Assembly: GCA_002372015.1 (NCBI GenBank)
Contig: DFIA01000003.1
Location: 7,934 to 29,991 of the forward strand
Length of the DNA stretch: 22,058 nt
Direction of reading: 5' to 3'
DNA from: Bacteroidales bacterium UBA3709
Lineage (GTDB): Bacteria; Bacteroidota; Bacteroidia; Bacteroidales; UBA932
The translations under genes were made by a program, and so were the position numbers. This document shows, piece after piece, positions 1-7,577 of this stretch; positions within the stretch are counted from its first letter, which is position 1, and the number at the start of each line of letters is the position of its first letter. The notes under the pieces were generated by a model that was given only the letters and a program-made list of their open reading frames with translations, made no database searches and was not told where the DNA came from.

Positions 1-40
1 CCCAAGCTGAGGGCCGCGGGTTCGAATCCCGTTTTCCGCT
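1..40 (+). tRNA. tRNA-Gly (probable CCC anticodon), 3' part only
   Basis: The window opens inside a tRNA. Positions 16-20 (GCGGG) and 28-32 (CCCGT) form the T stem around the classic loop TTCGAAT at 21-27. Positions 33-39 (TTTCCGC) are the 3' acceptor strand and T40 the discriminator, so the missing 5' strand should read GCGGAAA, which fits Bacteroidota tRNA-Gly. Counting back with a normal 5-nt variable loop (GGGCC, 11-15) and a 5-nt anticodon stem strand (GCTGA, 6-10) puts CCC at 1-3 in the anticodon, followed by AA at 37-38. CCA is not encoded. The 5' half is outside the window, so the identity is an inference; the tRNA call itself is firm. Confidence 0.75.
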
Positions 41-1213
41 CTATTTCTTTTCTTTGCGGCGCTTCATTTCGCTGCGCAATAGGTTGAGTTCACGGCCGGT
101 CTGCCCTGCAACCGAAGTGTTTTCTTCTGCCCTTCTTACTAAATAAGGCACCACGTCCTTTACCTTTGCATAAGGAACATATTTGGTAACATTATATCCT
201 TCGTGAGCAAGATTGAACGATATATTATCGCTCATACCCAGTAACTGCGCAAAATGGATTCTCGGATCGTTATGTGAAAGACCTTTCTCTTCTATAAGCT
301 GAGCAAGCAAACGATTACTTTCTTCATTATGAGTACCCATAAAGAGTTCAAAATGGTCTAAATGATCCATCACAAACCTAACCCCTGCATTAAAGTTATC
401 GTCTGTAGCCTGCTTGTCTTTGCAGATAGGATCTGGATAACCCATGGCAGCAGCCCTTGCCCTTTCTTCTTCCATATAAGCCCCTCTCACAAACTTAATT
501 CCGGCTATGTAGTTGTTTTTAACGGCATCTTCGTAAATCTTTTTCAGATAAGGCATGCGATCATGGCGGTACATCTGCAGGGTGGCAAATATAATGGCTC
601 TCTTCTTGTTATACAGCCTCATCATCTGATCTGTCTGCTCATCTATGGCATCTTGGAAGCAATAGTCTTCTGCATCTATAATCAGTCTCACATCGTTTTC
701 GTATGCACGTTTACAAAAAGCAGCAAATCTATCCTGATATTCGGCAAATTCCTTCTGTTCTTGCTCTGTTAGCGGCTCACGCTTCTCAGATGCTTTTGAC
801 AACACCTCATCGGTGGTAATTGTAGAGGGCTTGAATACGGCATAGGCCAAAGAAGAATTACCCTTGGCAAAATCTATCGAACGCATAGTTTCCTCAAAGG
901 TAAATTTAATTCCTTCTGGAGTCTGCGAACCTTCTGCCGAAAAATCTAAAGTACTTTTTACATTAAAAGTCTTCAAATGGTCTATGGTTTTCTGGCAGTC
1001 TTGTAAAGTTTCCCCTCCTACAAATTGCTTGTAAAGAGTTGGTTTTACAGCCCACCCTATAGGAAAACCTACCTTAATAGCAAGATTGGAAGCCCCCTTT
1101 AAAAACTTTACCATTCCCGGGTTCTTAATTGTGTTGAAAAGCAACAAGGCATTCTTCAACTCCGACTTGGTCTTGGAGGAGAACGCAATTTCCAGATTAT
1201 TAAAATCTACCAT
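41..1213 (-). CDS. putA: Proline dehydrogenase (monofunctional)
   Basis: A 390-residue FAD enzyme that oxidises L-proline to pyrroline-5-carboxylate, the first step of proline catabolism. The C-terminal half carries family hallmarks: a KFVRGAYMEEERARAAAMG stretch, AQLLGMSDNISFNLA, and the proline-binding YLVRRAEEN motif at about residues 357-365 with the paired arginines R360/R361. There is no aldehyde dehydrogenase domain, so this is the short monofunctional form and the P5C dehydrogenase must lie elsewhere. It starts at ATG 1213 and follows the nucleoside phosphorylase gene by 20 bp on the same strand, with no promoter visible between them, so they are probably co-transcribed. Its TAG stop directly abuts the convergent tRNA. 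The family call is firm; the symbol putA is used loosely, as in Bacteroidota annotations. Confidence 0.95.
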   Translation of the reverse strand: MVDFNNLEIAFSSKTKSELKNALLLFNTIKNPGMVKFLKGASNLAIKVGFPIGWAVKPTLYKQFVGGETLQDCQKTIDHLKTFNVKSTLDFSAEGSQTPEGIKFTFEETMRSIDFAKGNSSLAYAVFKPSTITTDEVLSKASEKREPLTEQEQKEFAEYQDRFAAFCKRAYENDVRLIIDAEDYCFQDAIDEQTDQMMRLYNKKRAIIFATLQMYRHDRMPYLKKIYEDAVKNNYIAGIKFVRGAYMEEERARAAAMGYPDPICKDKQATDDNFNAGVRFVMDHLDHFELFMGTHNEESNRLLAQLIEEKGLSHNDPRIHFAQLLGMSDNISFNLAHEGYNVTKYVPYAKVKDVVPYLVRRAEENTSVAGQTGRELNLLRSEMKRRKEKK

Positions 1214-1233
1214 ATAGACTGATATTTAATGTG

Positions 1234-2124
1234 CTATATTTTTGTAAGCGTATCAAGTACCATCTTGATAAGTTTATCTATATACGGATGATAGTCTGTT
1301 ATAGCCTCTTTGCGGTAACGGTTTGCTATTATGCAACATACAGTTATGGCCTCGTGGCCCATCTCCTTGGCAAGACCGGCTATGGCACTGCCTTCCATTT
1401 CGTAGTTTGTAACCTTATACGACTTGGCCGCAAAACTTTCAAACTTCTCGTTCATTTTTGGCATGGCGAGTCCCAGTCTAAGAACCCTGCCCTGAGGTCC
1501 GAAAAAGCCCGGCGCTGAAATAGTCATTCCCTTAACGGTCTTTCTTTGGAATGCTTTAATCAGCCTGTCTGAGTTCTTTACCACGTACGGGCGTGGCAAA
1601 TTACTATCCCAGCCCATGTGCGCTATCAGAGCATTTTCAATATCCTTTTCAGTAACACTATCTCTATTGGCATACCAATTTACAAGCCCATCGCAACCAA
1701 TTGAATAGTGAGAAAGTACATAAGCGCCAAGAGGTATTTCTGGCTGCAGTGCACCACTTGTACCTATTCTTACAAGCGTAAGTTTCCGCTTACGGCTCTT
1801 AATTTTGCGGGTATTAAAGTCTATGTTGGCCACTGCATCAAGTTCGTTCATTACAATATCTATGTTGTCTGTACCTATTCCTGTAGATAGCACGGTAATT
1901 CTCTTGCCCTTATACATTCCTGTGGTAGATACAAACTCGCGGCTCTGCTTGGTAAATTCTATGGCTGTCATATATTTTGCAATCATGGCAACACGCCCAG
2001 GATCGCCAACAAGTATCACAATATCAGCCAATTCCTCAGGCCTCAAATTCAAATGATATATAGATCCGTCTGCATTCAGCAGAAGTTCCGAAGCCGCTAT
2101 ACTTCCAGACTTTGAAGTTTTCAT
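1234..2124 (-). CDS. Nucleoside phosphorylase (uridine phosphorylase-like)
   Basis: A PNP/UDP family phosphorylase, about 296 residues, that splits nucleosides with phosphate into base and ribose-1-phosphate. Visible motifs are GDPGRV (about residues 40-45, phosphate binding), STGIGTDNIDIV (about 80-91), RIGTSGALQ (119-127) and YEMEGSAI (241-248), whose Met-Glu contacts the ribose. The arrangement resembles uridine phosphorylase, but it is longer than the roughly 250-residue E. coli enzyme and the base specificity cannot be read from sequence. I start it at ATG 2124. An in-frame TTG at 2148 would add eight residues, but it lies within the promoter -7 box, so the shorter start is preferred. 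It is the first gene of a pair with proline dehydrogenase. Confidence 0.9.
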   Translation of the reverse strand: MKTSKSGSIAASELLLNADGSIYHLNLRPEELADIVILVGDPGRVAMIAKYMTAIEFTKQSREFVSTTGMYKGKRITVLSTGIGTDNIDIVMNELDAVANIDFNTRKIKSRKRKLTLVRIGTSGALQPEIPLGAYVLSHYSIGCDGLVNWYANRDSVTEKDIENALIAHMGWDSNLPRPYVVKNSDRLIKAFQRKTVKGMTISAPGFFGPQGRVLRLGLAMPKMNEKFESFAAKSYKVTNYEMEGSAIAGLAKEMGHEAITVCCIIANRYRKEAITDYHPYIDKLIKMVLDTLTKI

Positions 2125-2145
2125 ATAACAGATTTTTAATTTTCT

Positions 2146-2153
2146 CAAATTTA
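2146..2153 (-). promoter_or_regulatory. -7 box for the nucleoside phosphorylase/proline dehydrogenase pair
   Basis: Read on the minus strand this is TAAATTTG, an exact TAnnTTTG match. It would start transcription near 2140, giving a leader of about 15 nt before ATG 2124. No clear TTTG -33 box sits at the usual distance, so the strength is uncertain. Confidence 0.5.
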
Positions 2154-2174
2154 ATAAAAAAAAGATAAAAAGGC

Positions 2175-2182
2175 TATATTTG
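2175..2182 (+). promoter_or_regulatory. -7 box for the DUF4293-like gene
   Basis: TATATTTG is an exact TAnnTTTG match 22 bp before ATG 2205, predicting a leader of about 15-20 nt. The upstream stretch is almost all A/T with no clear -33 TTG. It is divergent from the minus-strand box at 2146-2153, with 21 bp between them. Confidence 0.55.
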
Positions 2183-2204
2183 CCCTCGTTGAAAAATTAT
2201 TGCG

Positions 2205-2615
2205 ATGGGAAGAATAAATTATCTGACATTTATATTGGCAACCGCTATTCTGATGGCCGTTATGTTTTTTGGAGAGCTCTACAGATCGTACCCCCCATTT
2301 CTTGTTCTTACCGTTATAAGCTTTCTTGTGAGTCTTGTAAACTTATTCTTGATACACCATAAAACCTTTCAAATAAGGCTGTGTGTTTATAATGCTATAA
2401 TACTGGTAGCCTACCAAGTATGGATTATTTATCTGCTGTGGAGCATTAAGAAACATAGCGGGCTTGCCTTGGAAAAGTTTCCGGTTTCTATTGTTTTTCC
2501 GGCCATCTGTATTATACTTAACATTTTGGCCATTAGCCATCTGCGCAGAATAACCGCCTCGGAAAATCTACTAACCAAGCTCAAAGCCAATAAAAAGAGA
2601 AACACTAAAAAGTGA
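2205..2615 (+). CDS. Small four-helix membrane protein, DUF4293-like
   Basis: A 136-residue integral membrane protein. Four hydrophobic segments are visible at roughly residues 6-24, 32-51, 61-82 and 92-113, followed by a short lysine/arginine-rich tail ending NKKRNTKK, which by the positive-inside rule should face the cytoplasm. Size and topology match the DUF4293 family of Bacteroidota, whose function is unknown; I assign it on topology and overall look, not on a defining motif. It has its own promoter, is a single-gene unit, and its stop is only 4 bp from the stop of the convergent dispanin-like gene, leaving no room for a terminator between them. Confidence 0.7.
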   Translation: MGRINYLTFILATAILMAVMFFGELYRSYPPFLVLTVISFLVSLVNLFLIHHKTFQIRLCVYNAIILVAYQVWIIYLLWSIKKHSGLALEKFPVSIVFPAICIILNILAISHLRRITASENLLTKLKANKKRNTKK

Positions 2616-2619
2616 TCTG

Positions 2620-2997
2620 CTATTCATTCATAATAAGAAGACCCCATAAGACAATTCCCAGAATCAAGCCCCAAATTAAACATCGATAGGCATATTCAGA
2701 ATACTTGTCGGCTCGTTCGTACTTAGTCTTATTGAAAGAAGAAGCGGCCAAAGCTCCATATATAATTCCGAGTAAACCAATTGGCAAACAGCAACAGCAG
2801 GTAAGAAAAATATTCCAGCCTATGTAAGTTGTGGGTTTAAGATGATAATCATCTACTTCTGCAGCAAAATCGTAATCGCCATAGTTTGGTTTGGCGCCCA
2901 CTGTAGGAAATGTGGCCCCACACCTATAGCATTTCTTGGCATTAAGTTCATTTGCCGTGCCGCACTCCGGGCAATATATGTTACCCCCTGAAGACAT
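2620..2997 (-). CDS. Zinc-ribbon protein with CD225/dispanin-like membrane domain
   Basis: A 125-residue protein in two parts. Residues 9-12 (CPEC) and 23-26 (CYRC) form a small zinc ribbon. After a linker, residues 54-125 resemble the CD225/dispanin family: a P-T-T-Y-I-G-W entry, a hydrophobic segment carrying four consecutive cysteines (67-70) and then LPIGLLGIIYG, a polar loop with several Lys/Tyr, and a second membrane helix at about 106-122. Eukaryotic relatives (IFITM proteins) have one re-entrant and one spanning helix and are palmitoylated on cysteines near this point; whether that applies here is unknown. It starts 5 bp after the S9 peptidase stop on the same strand, so the two are almost certainly one transcript. 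No function is assigned for bacterial members. Confidence 0.75.
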   Translation of the reverse strand: MSSGGNIYCPECGTANELNAKKCYRCGATFPTVGAKPNYGDYDFAAEVDDYHLKPTTYIGWNIFLTCCCCLPIGLLGIIYGALAASSFNKTKYERADKYSEYAYRCLIWGLILGIVLWGLLIMNE

Positions 2998-3002
2998 TTA
3001 AG

Positions 3003-5429
3003 TTACAGATTATTCTCCGGATATAAACTGTTCCACCACGAAGCATCGTCTTTCAGGTACTTCTGAAACCAAGCCATAATAGTATTGCTCCATTTCATTC
3101 TCTTGCTGTATTCCTGAATCCAATGGTTTTCTCCCTTAACCTCAACAAAAGCAACCTCTCTTCCAAGTATTTTAAGGGCGTTAAACATTTGTATGCTCTC
3201 TATATGAGGAACATTGGTATCTGCGGCACCGTGTAGCAGCAAAAGCGGAGTATGTATCTTGTCTGCATTAAACAAAGGAGAATGTTTGGTGTACATATCT
3301 GGGTTATTCCAAGGATAACTTTCTGCGCTGGCTACATGACCATACGAATAACCCCAGTAACCTTCTCCCCAATAACTGGCTATGTTGCTTATGCCTGCAT
3401 GAGAAATGGCACATGCAAAAATATTTGTTTTTGTTTGCAGATACTGAGTCATAAAGCCTCCATAGCTGGCTCCTATACAGCCTATTTTACTTGCATCTAT
3501 ATAAGGGTGTGCTTCACAGAATTTCTTAACTCCTTCTATAATGTCGTCGGCTACATAATCGCCCCATGTTTCCACATGGCGTGCAGAAAATTTCTGCCCA
3601 AAGCCTATAGCACCGCTCGGCTGAAGAACATATACCACATAACCCAGACTTGCATAGTAATGCTGCGGATATCTGCTTTCTAACGAGCGTGTTGTAGGAG
3701 TACAACCGCCATAGTAGTTAACTATCAGAGGATATTTCTTTGAGGCATCAAATCCGGCAGGAAGGTAAAAGCGCCCTTGTATTTCATCTCCTAAACGATT
3801 TGTAAAACTCCAAGCGCGGCACTCGCCCATAATAACATCCTCATATCTGCTCACAGAAATATCTTCCCACATAATGTCTCTATCTTTCTTAATATCTTTA
3901 ATATAGAGCTTTGAAGGAGAAGAAGCCCCACCGCCCACATAGCACATTGTCTGACCGTTTACAGGCAAATTCCAAGATGTTACAACTTCTGGAATCTGCG
4001 CCAGTTTTCTCCACTGACCGTTTATATCAAACGAATACAAGGTCTTATATTCGCTTTCTGTTGCTCCAGCATAAATTCTACCATCGCGGCGGTTCCAAGA
4101 AACACCGTCTATAGACGGATTAAAATCTTTTGTAAGCGGCCTTACCCCCTTTGATGCTATATCAAAAATATACATCTGAATATCGTACATATTAGGAGTT
4201 TGCCCGGGTTCTACATTCTTTCCAATACCATTGAACGCTTCCGGCGAACCGGTTACAAGCAAACTCTTGGCATCGGGAGAGAATACAGCTCTGTTTACAA
4301 ATCTGTCTGCTGATATCAAGGTATCTACCTCTCTGCTATGCAAATCTACCATACATATATCGGTACTTGTAGAAGGCCTTTTCTGTACTTGTAAGTTTCT
4401 AATACCTACAAGGAGATATCTCGAATCGTCTGAAATATCCATAAGATATACAGACTTGCTTCCAAAAGACAGTCTGTTTAACGTGCCTGAGGCTACATCA
4501 AAAATTCCAAGATAGGAGCGGTTTCTCCATCCGGCCTGACGATCATCGGGATGAACTATCTGATACACATCTACGTCTTCCTTAGGCCCTTCCACCTCGT
4601 CTGTTACAACCACGAAACTAAAATCTGGTGCAAAGCGTAAACTGCCTTTTGGCAAATTTTCTGCCACCAGCGTAGGAGTACCATTAACAGTGTTTTTCCA
4701 AAGTTGCCGATTACCATCTTTGTTTTCGTACCATGCATACTCGTTTCCTCCGTTCAGCCAAAAGATTCCGGCCTTTTCTATAAGCACCTTACCTGTAGCA
4801 ACTTCTTTCAGCTGAGTAGTTCGAGTTGTTTTGGCTTTATGGTCTGTATCGGAGTAGTTTGCTATTATATATTTTCCGTCTGCAGAAATGCTGGCAGCGG
4901 CAAGTTTATTTCCATACAATACTTCCTCCATGCCAAAATAACGCTTAGAAGAAAGCGACCATGCCACCTCGGTATCCGATTTAATGTTCACAAACAAAGA
5001 ATCTTTGCCTTTACCATTAGTCAGCATTTTAATATCTATGCGATGCTGCTTAGGCTCAAGTTTAAGACCCTTTAATGAGCTTTCTTTACCATTCAGATAT
5101 GCTTTATAGTTTTTAGCACCCTTTATCTCGATATCTACTTTTTTAAAGTTAAGATCGTTTATAAAGAAAGAGAATACAGATACGCTCTGGCTTCCGTTAA
5201 TATCAATAGCTCCGGCCGGAACTTCTTTAGTATGCTTAGCTTTCAAAGGCACAGCATCCATAAGAGATTTGCGGTCAAAAGCTTTTCCCTTTGCATCCTT
5301 GGTATCAAAAAGAGGAGAATACACATTGTATGGCCCGGCATAGTTGAACTTATCAACCACCGTAACCTTCTGAGAGTAGGCCGCCATAGTAAACATCAGA
5401 AAAGCTGCGGCTAACAGTAGTTTTTTCAT
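3003..5429 (-). CDS. Secreted S9 family (prolyl oligopeptidase/DPP-IV type) serine peptidase
   Basis: About 808 residues beginning at ATG 5429 with a clear signal peptide (MKKLLLAAAFLMFTMAAYSQ). An in-frame upstream extension of 21 residues is ignored because it puts the signal peptide in the interior. After a roughly 150-residue N-terminal beta-rich region comes a beta-propeller (about 170-530) and a C-terminal alpha/beta hydrolase domain. The catalytic triad reads Ser655 (GASYGG), Asp737 (HGAADTNVP) and His769 (GENHWI). Such enzymes remove di- or tripeptides, often after proline, in the periplasm and help use peptides as food. I cannot find the DWxxEE-type glutamate motif that fixes the N-terminus in true DPP-IV, so the exact substrate is open. 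It lies 47 bp downstream of the TPR gene and 5 bp upstream of the dispanin-like gene. Confidence 0.92.
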   Translation of the reverse strand: MKKLLLAAAFLMFTMAAYSQKVTVVDKFNYAGPYNVYSPLFDTKDAKGKAFDRKSLMDAVPLKAKHTKEVPAGAIDINGSQSVSVFSFFINDLNFKKVDIEIKGAKNYKAYLNGKESSLKGLKLEPKQHRIDIKMLTNGKGKDSLFVNIKSDTEVAWSLSSKRYFGMEEVLYGNKLAAASISADGKYIIANYSDTDHKAKTTRTTQLKEVATGKVLIEKAGIFWLNGGNEYAWYENKDGNRQLWKNTVNGTPTLVAENLPKGSLRFAPDFSFVVVTDEVEGPKEDVDVYQIVHPDDRQAGWRNRSYLGIFDVASGTLNRLSFGSKSVYLMDISDDSRYLLVGIRNLQVQKRPSTSTDICMVDLHSREVDTLISADRFVNRAVFSPDAKSLLVTGSPEAFNGIGKNVEPGQTPNMYDIQMYIFDIASKGVRPLTKDFNPSIDGVSWNRRDGRIYAGATESEYKTLYSFDINGQWRKLAQIPEVVTSWNLPVNGQTMCYVGGGASSPSKLYIKDIKKDRDIMWEDISVSRYEDVIMGECRAWSFTNRLGDEIQGRFYLPAGFDASKKYPLIVNYYGGCTPTTRSLESRYPQHYYASLGYVVYVLQPSGAIGFGQKFSARHVETWGDYVADDIIEGVKKFCEAHPYIDASKIGCIGASYGGFMTQYLQTKTNIFACAISHAGISNIASYWGEGYWGYSYGHVASAESYPWNNPDMYTKHSPLFNADKIHTPLLLLHGAADTNVPHIESIQMFNALKILGREVAFVEVKGENHWIQEYSKRMKWSNTIMAWFQKYLKDDASWWNSLYPENNL

Positions 5430-5476
5430 GTTACAAGGTATTGGTATTAAGGTTTGGCAATTTATATAGAAATTTT

Positions 5477-7549
5477 TTATTTTTTTATACAATACTTGCT
5501 AATTACACTATATGCTTCGGGCACTCCCAATTCTCCTGCCTTACTCATGTCTAAACACCCTTTTTCGCTATCTTTCAAATATATGAGCACCAGGCCTCTG
5601 TTATAGTAAGCCTCAGAAAATGCAGGATACAGCTGTATTGCCTTAGTATATTGCAAAATAGCTTCAGGCAAATCTGAAGAAAGTGTATATAGGTTACCCA
5701 AGTTGTAATATGTGTATGGAAAATCTGGCATGAGCGTGCTTGCCTTTTTCATATCATGAATGGCGGGTGTATAATCGTAGGTAGAACGGTTCTCATTCAC
5801 CCTCGCACGGGCAGTTCTGGAATTATCGAGAGACAGCACCTGTACATTTTGCTCCATAGAAGATATAAAATCTATCATCTCTGCCTGAAGGGCTCCACGA
5901 TTCAAATACAAGAAAGGATTCTCCGGCTGTAGGTTCACTGCCTTATCATAATCTCCAAGAGCTTCGTTATAGCGGTTTTGAGAGTCGTTTATCAGTGCTC
6001 GTGAAAAATATAAGAAAGCATCTGCCGCCTCTTCCCTTGTTTGTAACTCTTCTATAGTCTTGCTTAAAGAATCTCTCTTATGCCTCTGCTCCTGCGTTAT
6101 TTCATTAGCATCGTATGAGTGGCGAACTGCCATAAGTCTGGAAGATACAGGCAAATCGTCTATAAAATCTTCCATATAGACAGACTCGTATCTGCTATCC
6201 ATAGCCATTCTCTCCTGCTTGCTCTCCGCAAGATTGAACTTGAATAATGGCTTTAGGTGAATATCCACATCTTTGTATTGCAGCAGTTCGTTGTTAGCAA
6301 AATCGCGCTTGGCAAAATCTGAATCCAAGGCCACCATTTTGTCGAATCTCTTGGCAGTATCTGCAAACATCTGTGCCGATAATGAATCGCGAGTTTTAGT
6401 TCTGTATTCCTTCACCTTCTCTCTTGCGATTTCTTCATCTCTGCGAGCAGAATTATATTGCCCGAGTTGTGCCTTAGCGTATGCTCTGTTCATATAAGCC
6501 TTGGCAAAATCGGGATAGAGATTGATGCAGTGCGAATAATCATCCATAGCATCTCTGTAGCGGTTCATCTGCAGAAACACAGCTGCTCTGTTAAAATATG
6601 CCAGCACATTTTGCGGATTTACCGTTATAACCCTGTCATAATCTTCTAATGCCCTATCGTAATCGCCTATCTGAGAGCGTATAAGAGCCCTATTATACAA
6701 GGTAAGTGCATTACCCGGCTCATATTCCAGCACCTTGTTCAAATCTTCCATAGCACCGGAAATATCTTTCCGCTCATGACGTATGATTGCCCTGTTAAAA
6801 TATGCAAAAGTATTAGCGGTATCAAGCTTTATGGCACGGTCTAAATCGGCTATTGCAAGAGAATCCTTGTTCTGCATAAAGTAGATTCTGCTTCGCCTTA
6901 TATAGCCCTCAGGGTCGCCGACATTAAGGGATATAGCCTTATTGTAATCTGAGAGAGCCTTGAGCGTATCGCCTAAAAAAATATAAGTTGCTCCCCTGTT
7001 AAGATAGGCATCTGGCTCGCTATCCTCCGTCTTTATAAACTTATTGAAATCTTCTACCGCCTTATCAAACTGCTGGCTCAAAAAGTATGTAACCCCGCGG
7101 CTGAAATACAAGCCTATGTAACCCGGCCTGAGATCTACCGCCTCAGCCAGATCTTTAAGAGCTGCCTCATAGTTTCCTGTGCGGCTCAAAGTAATGGCTC
7201 TGTAATGATAGGCTGGAGTATATAATGGGTTAAGACTAAGCGATTTGTCAAAATCTTTCTCAGCTCCTATAAAATCGCCTAAGTTGTATTTGGCAATGCC
7301 TCTGAAAAAATAGGCATCGTAGAGAGTAGAATCTATTCTTGTGAGTGTATTAAAATTATCTATTGCAGAAGAATATTTGCCATCTATCAGAAACTGCCTG
7401 CCTCTCAGAAAGAACTGATCTATATCGTATTGAGCAAAGCCTTTTAGCGGAAACCAAACCATTAAGCTGCAAACCAGCAGGGCTATTGTCAAACTATTTT
7501 TCTTTATCCCAATAATATGTTTCGGCAAAATGGTTATTTTTGAATTCAT
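5477..7549 (-). CDS. Exported tetratricopeptide-repeat protein (at least 13 TPRs)
   Basis: About 690 residues. A hydrophobic stretch at about 18-34 ending in LKGFAQ looks like a signal peptide, placing the protein in the periplasm or anchored to the inner membrane. From residue 41, ten consecutive 34-residue TPR units run to about 380 (repeating pattern AYFNRA...G.Y..A..DY...I.L.P). A charged, TPR-poor, partly coiled region follows (about 380-545), then three or so further TPRs and a C-terminal EKGCLDMSKAGELG segment of SEL1-like type. TPR arrays are scaffolds for protein-protein contact; the partner is unknown. I start it at ATG 7549, since the longer frame to 7795 overlaps the divergent M28 gene. 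It is the first gene of a probable TPR-S9-dispanin unit. Confidence 0.88.
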   Translation of the reverse strand: MNSKITILPKHIIGIKKNSLTIALLVCSLMVWFPLKGFAQYDIDQFFLRGRQFLIDGKYSSAIDNFNTLTRIDSTLYDAYFFRGIAKYNLGDFIGAEKDFDKSLSLNPLYTPAYHYRAITLSRTGNYEAALKDLAEAVDLRPGYIGLYFSRGVTYFLSQQFDKAVEDFNKFIKTEDSEPDAYLNRGATYIFLGDTLKALSDYNKAISLNVGDPEGYIRRSRIYFMQNKDSLAIADLDRAIKLDTANTFAYFNRAIIRHERKDISGAMEDLNKVLEYEPGNALTLYNRALIRSQIGDYDRALEDYDRVITVNPQNVLAYFNRAAVFLQMNRYRDAMDDYSHCINLYPDFAKAYMNRAYAKAQLGQYNSARRDEEIAREKVKEYRTKTRDSLSAQMFADTAKRFDKMVALDSDFAKRDFANNELLQYKDVDIHLKPLFKFNLAESKQERMAMDSRYESVYMEDFIDDLPVSSRLMAVRHSYDANEITQEQRHKRDSLSKTIEELQTREEAADAFLYFSRALINDSQNRYNEALGDYDKAVNLQPENPFLYLNRGALQAEMIDFISSMEQNVQVLSLDNSRTARARVNENRSTYDYTPAIHDMKKASTLMPDFPYTYYNLGNLYTLSSDLPEAILQYTKAIQLYPAFSEAYYNRGLVLIYLKDSEKGCLDMSKAGELGVPEAYSVISKYCIKK
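7535..7542 (+). promoter_or_regulatory. Candidate -7 box for the M28-uvrB pair
   Basis: TATTTTTG fits TAnnTTTG and would start transcription near 7549, leaving about 29 nt before ATG 7578. It lies inside the first codons of the divergent TPR gene. No good -33 box is seen at the expected distance, so this is tentative. Confidence 0.35.
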
Positions 7550-7553
7550 ATAA

Positions 7554-7561
7554 CAAATATA
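7554..7561 (-). promoter_or_regulatory. -7 box immediately upstream of the TPR gene
   Basis: Read on the minus strand this is TATATTTG, an exact TAnnTTTG match. It ends only 4 bp before ATG 7549, so the predicted transcript start falls on or next to the start codon. Either the mRNA is leaderless, or a downstream start (for example TTG about seven codons in) is used. Confidence 0.45.
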
Positions 7562-7577
7562 TACTAAAAAACCGACA

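Noticed and set aside
1..20. GCC as the anticodon of the left-hand tRNA
   Set aside because: It needs a 6-nt variable loop and the G would lie outside the window; CCC fits a standard 5-nt variable loop, although tRNA-Gly holds in either case.
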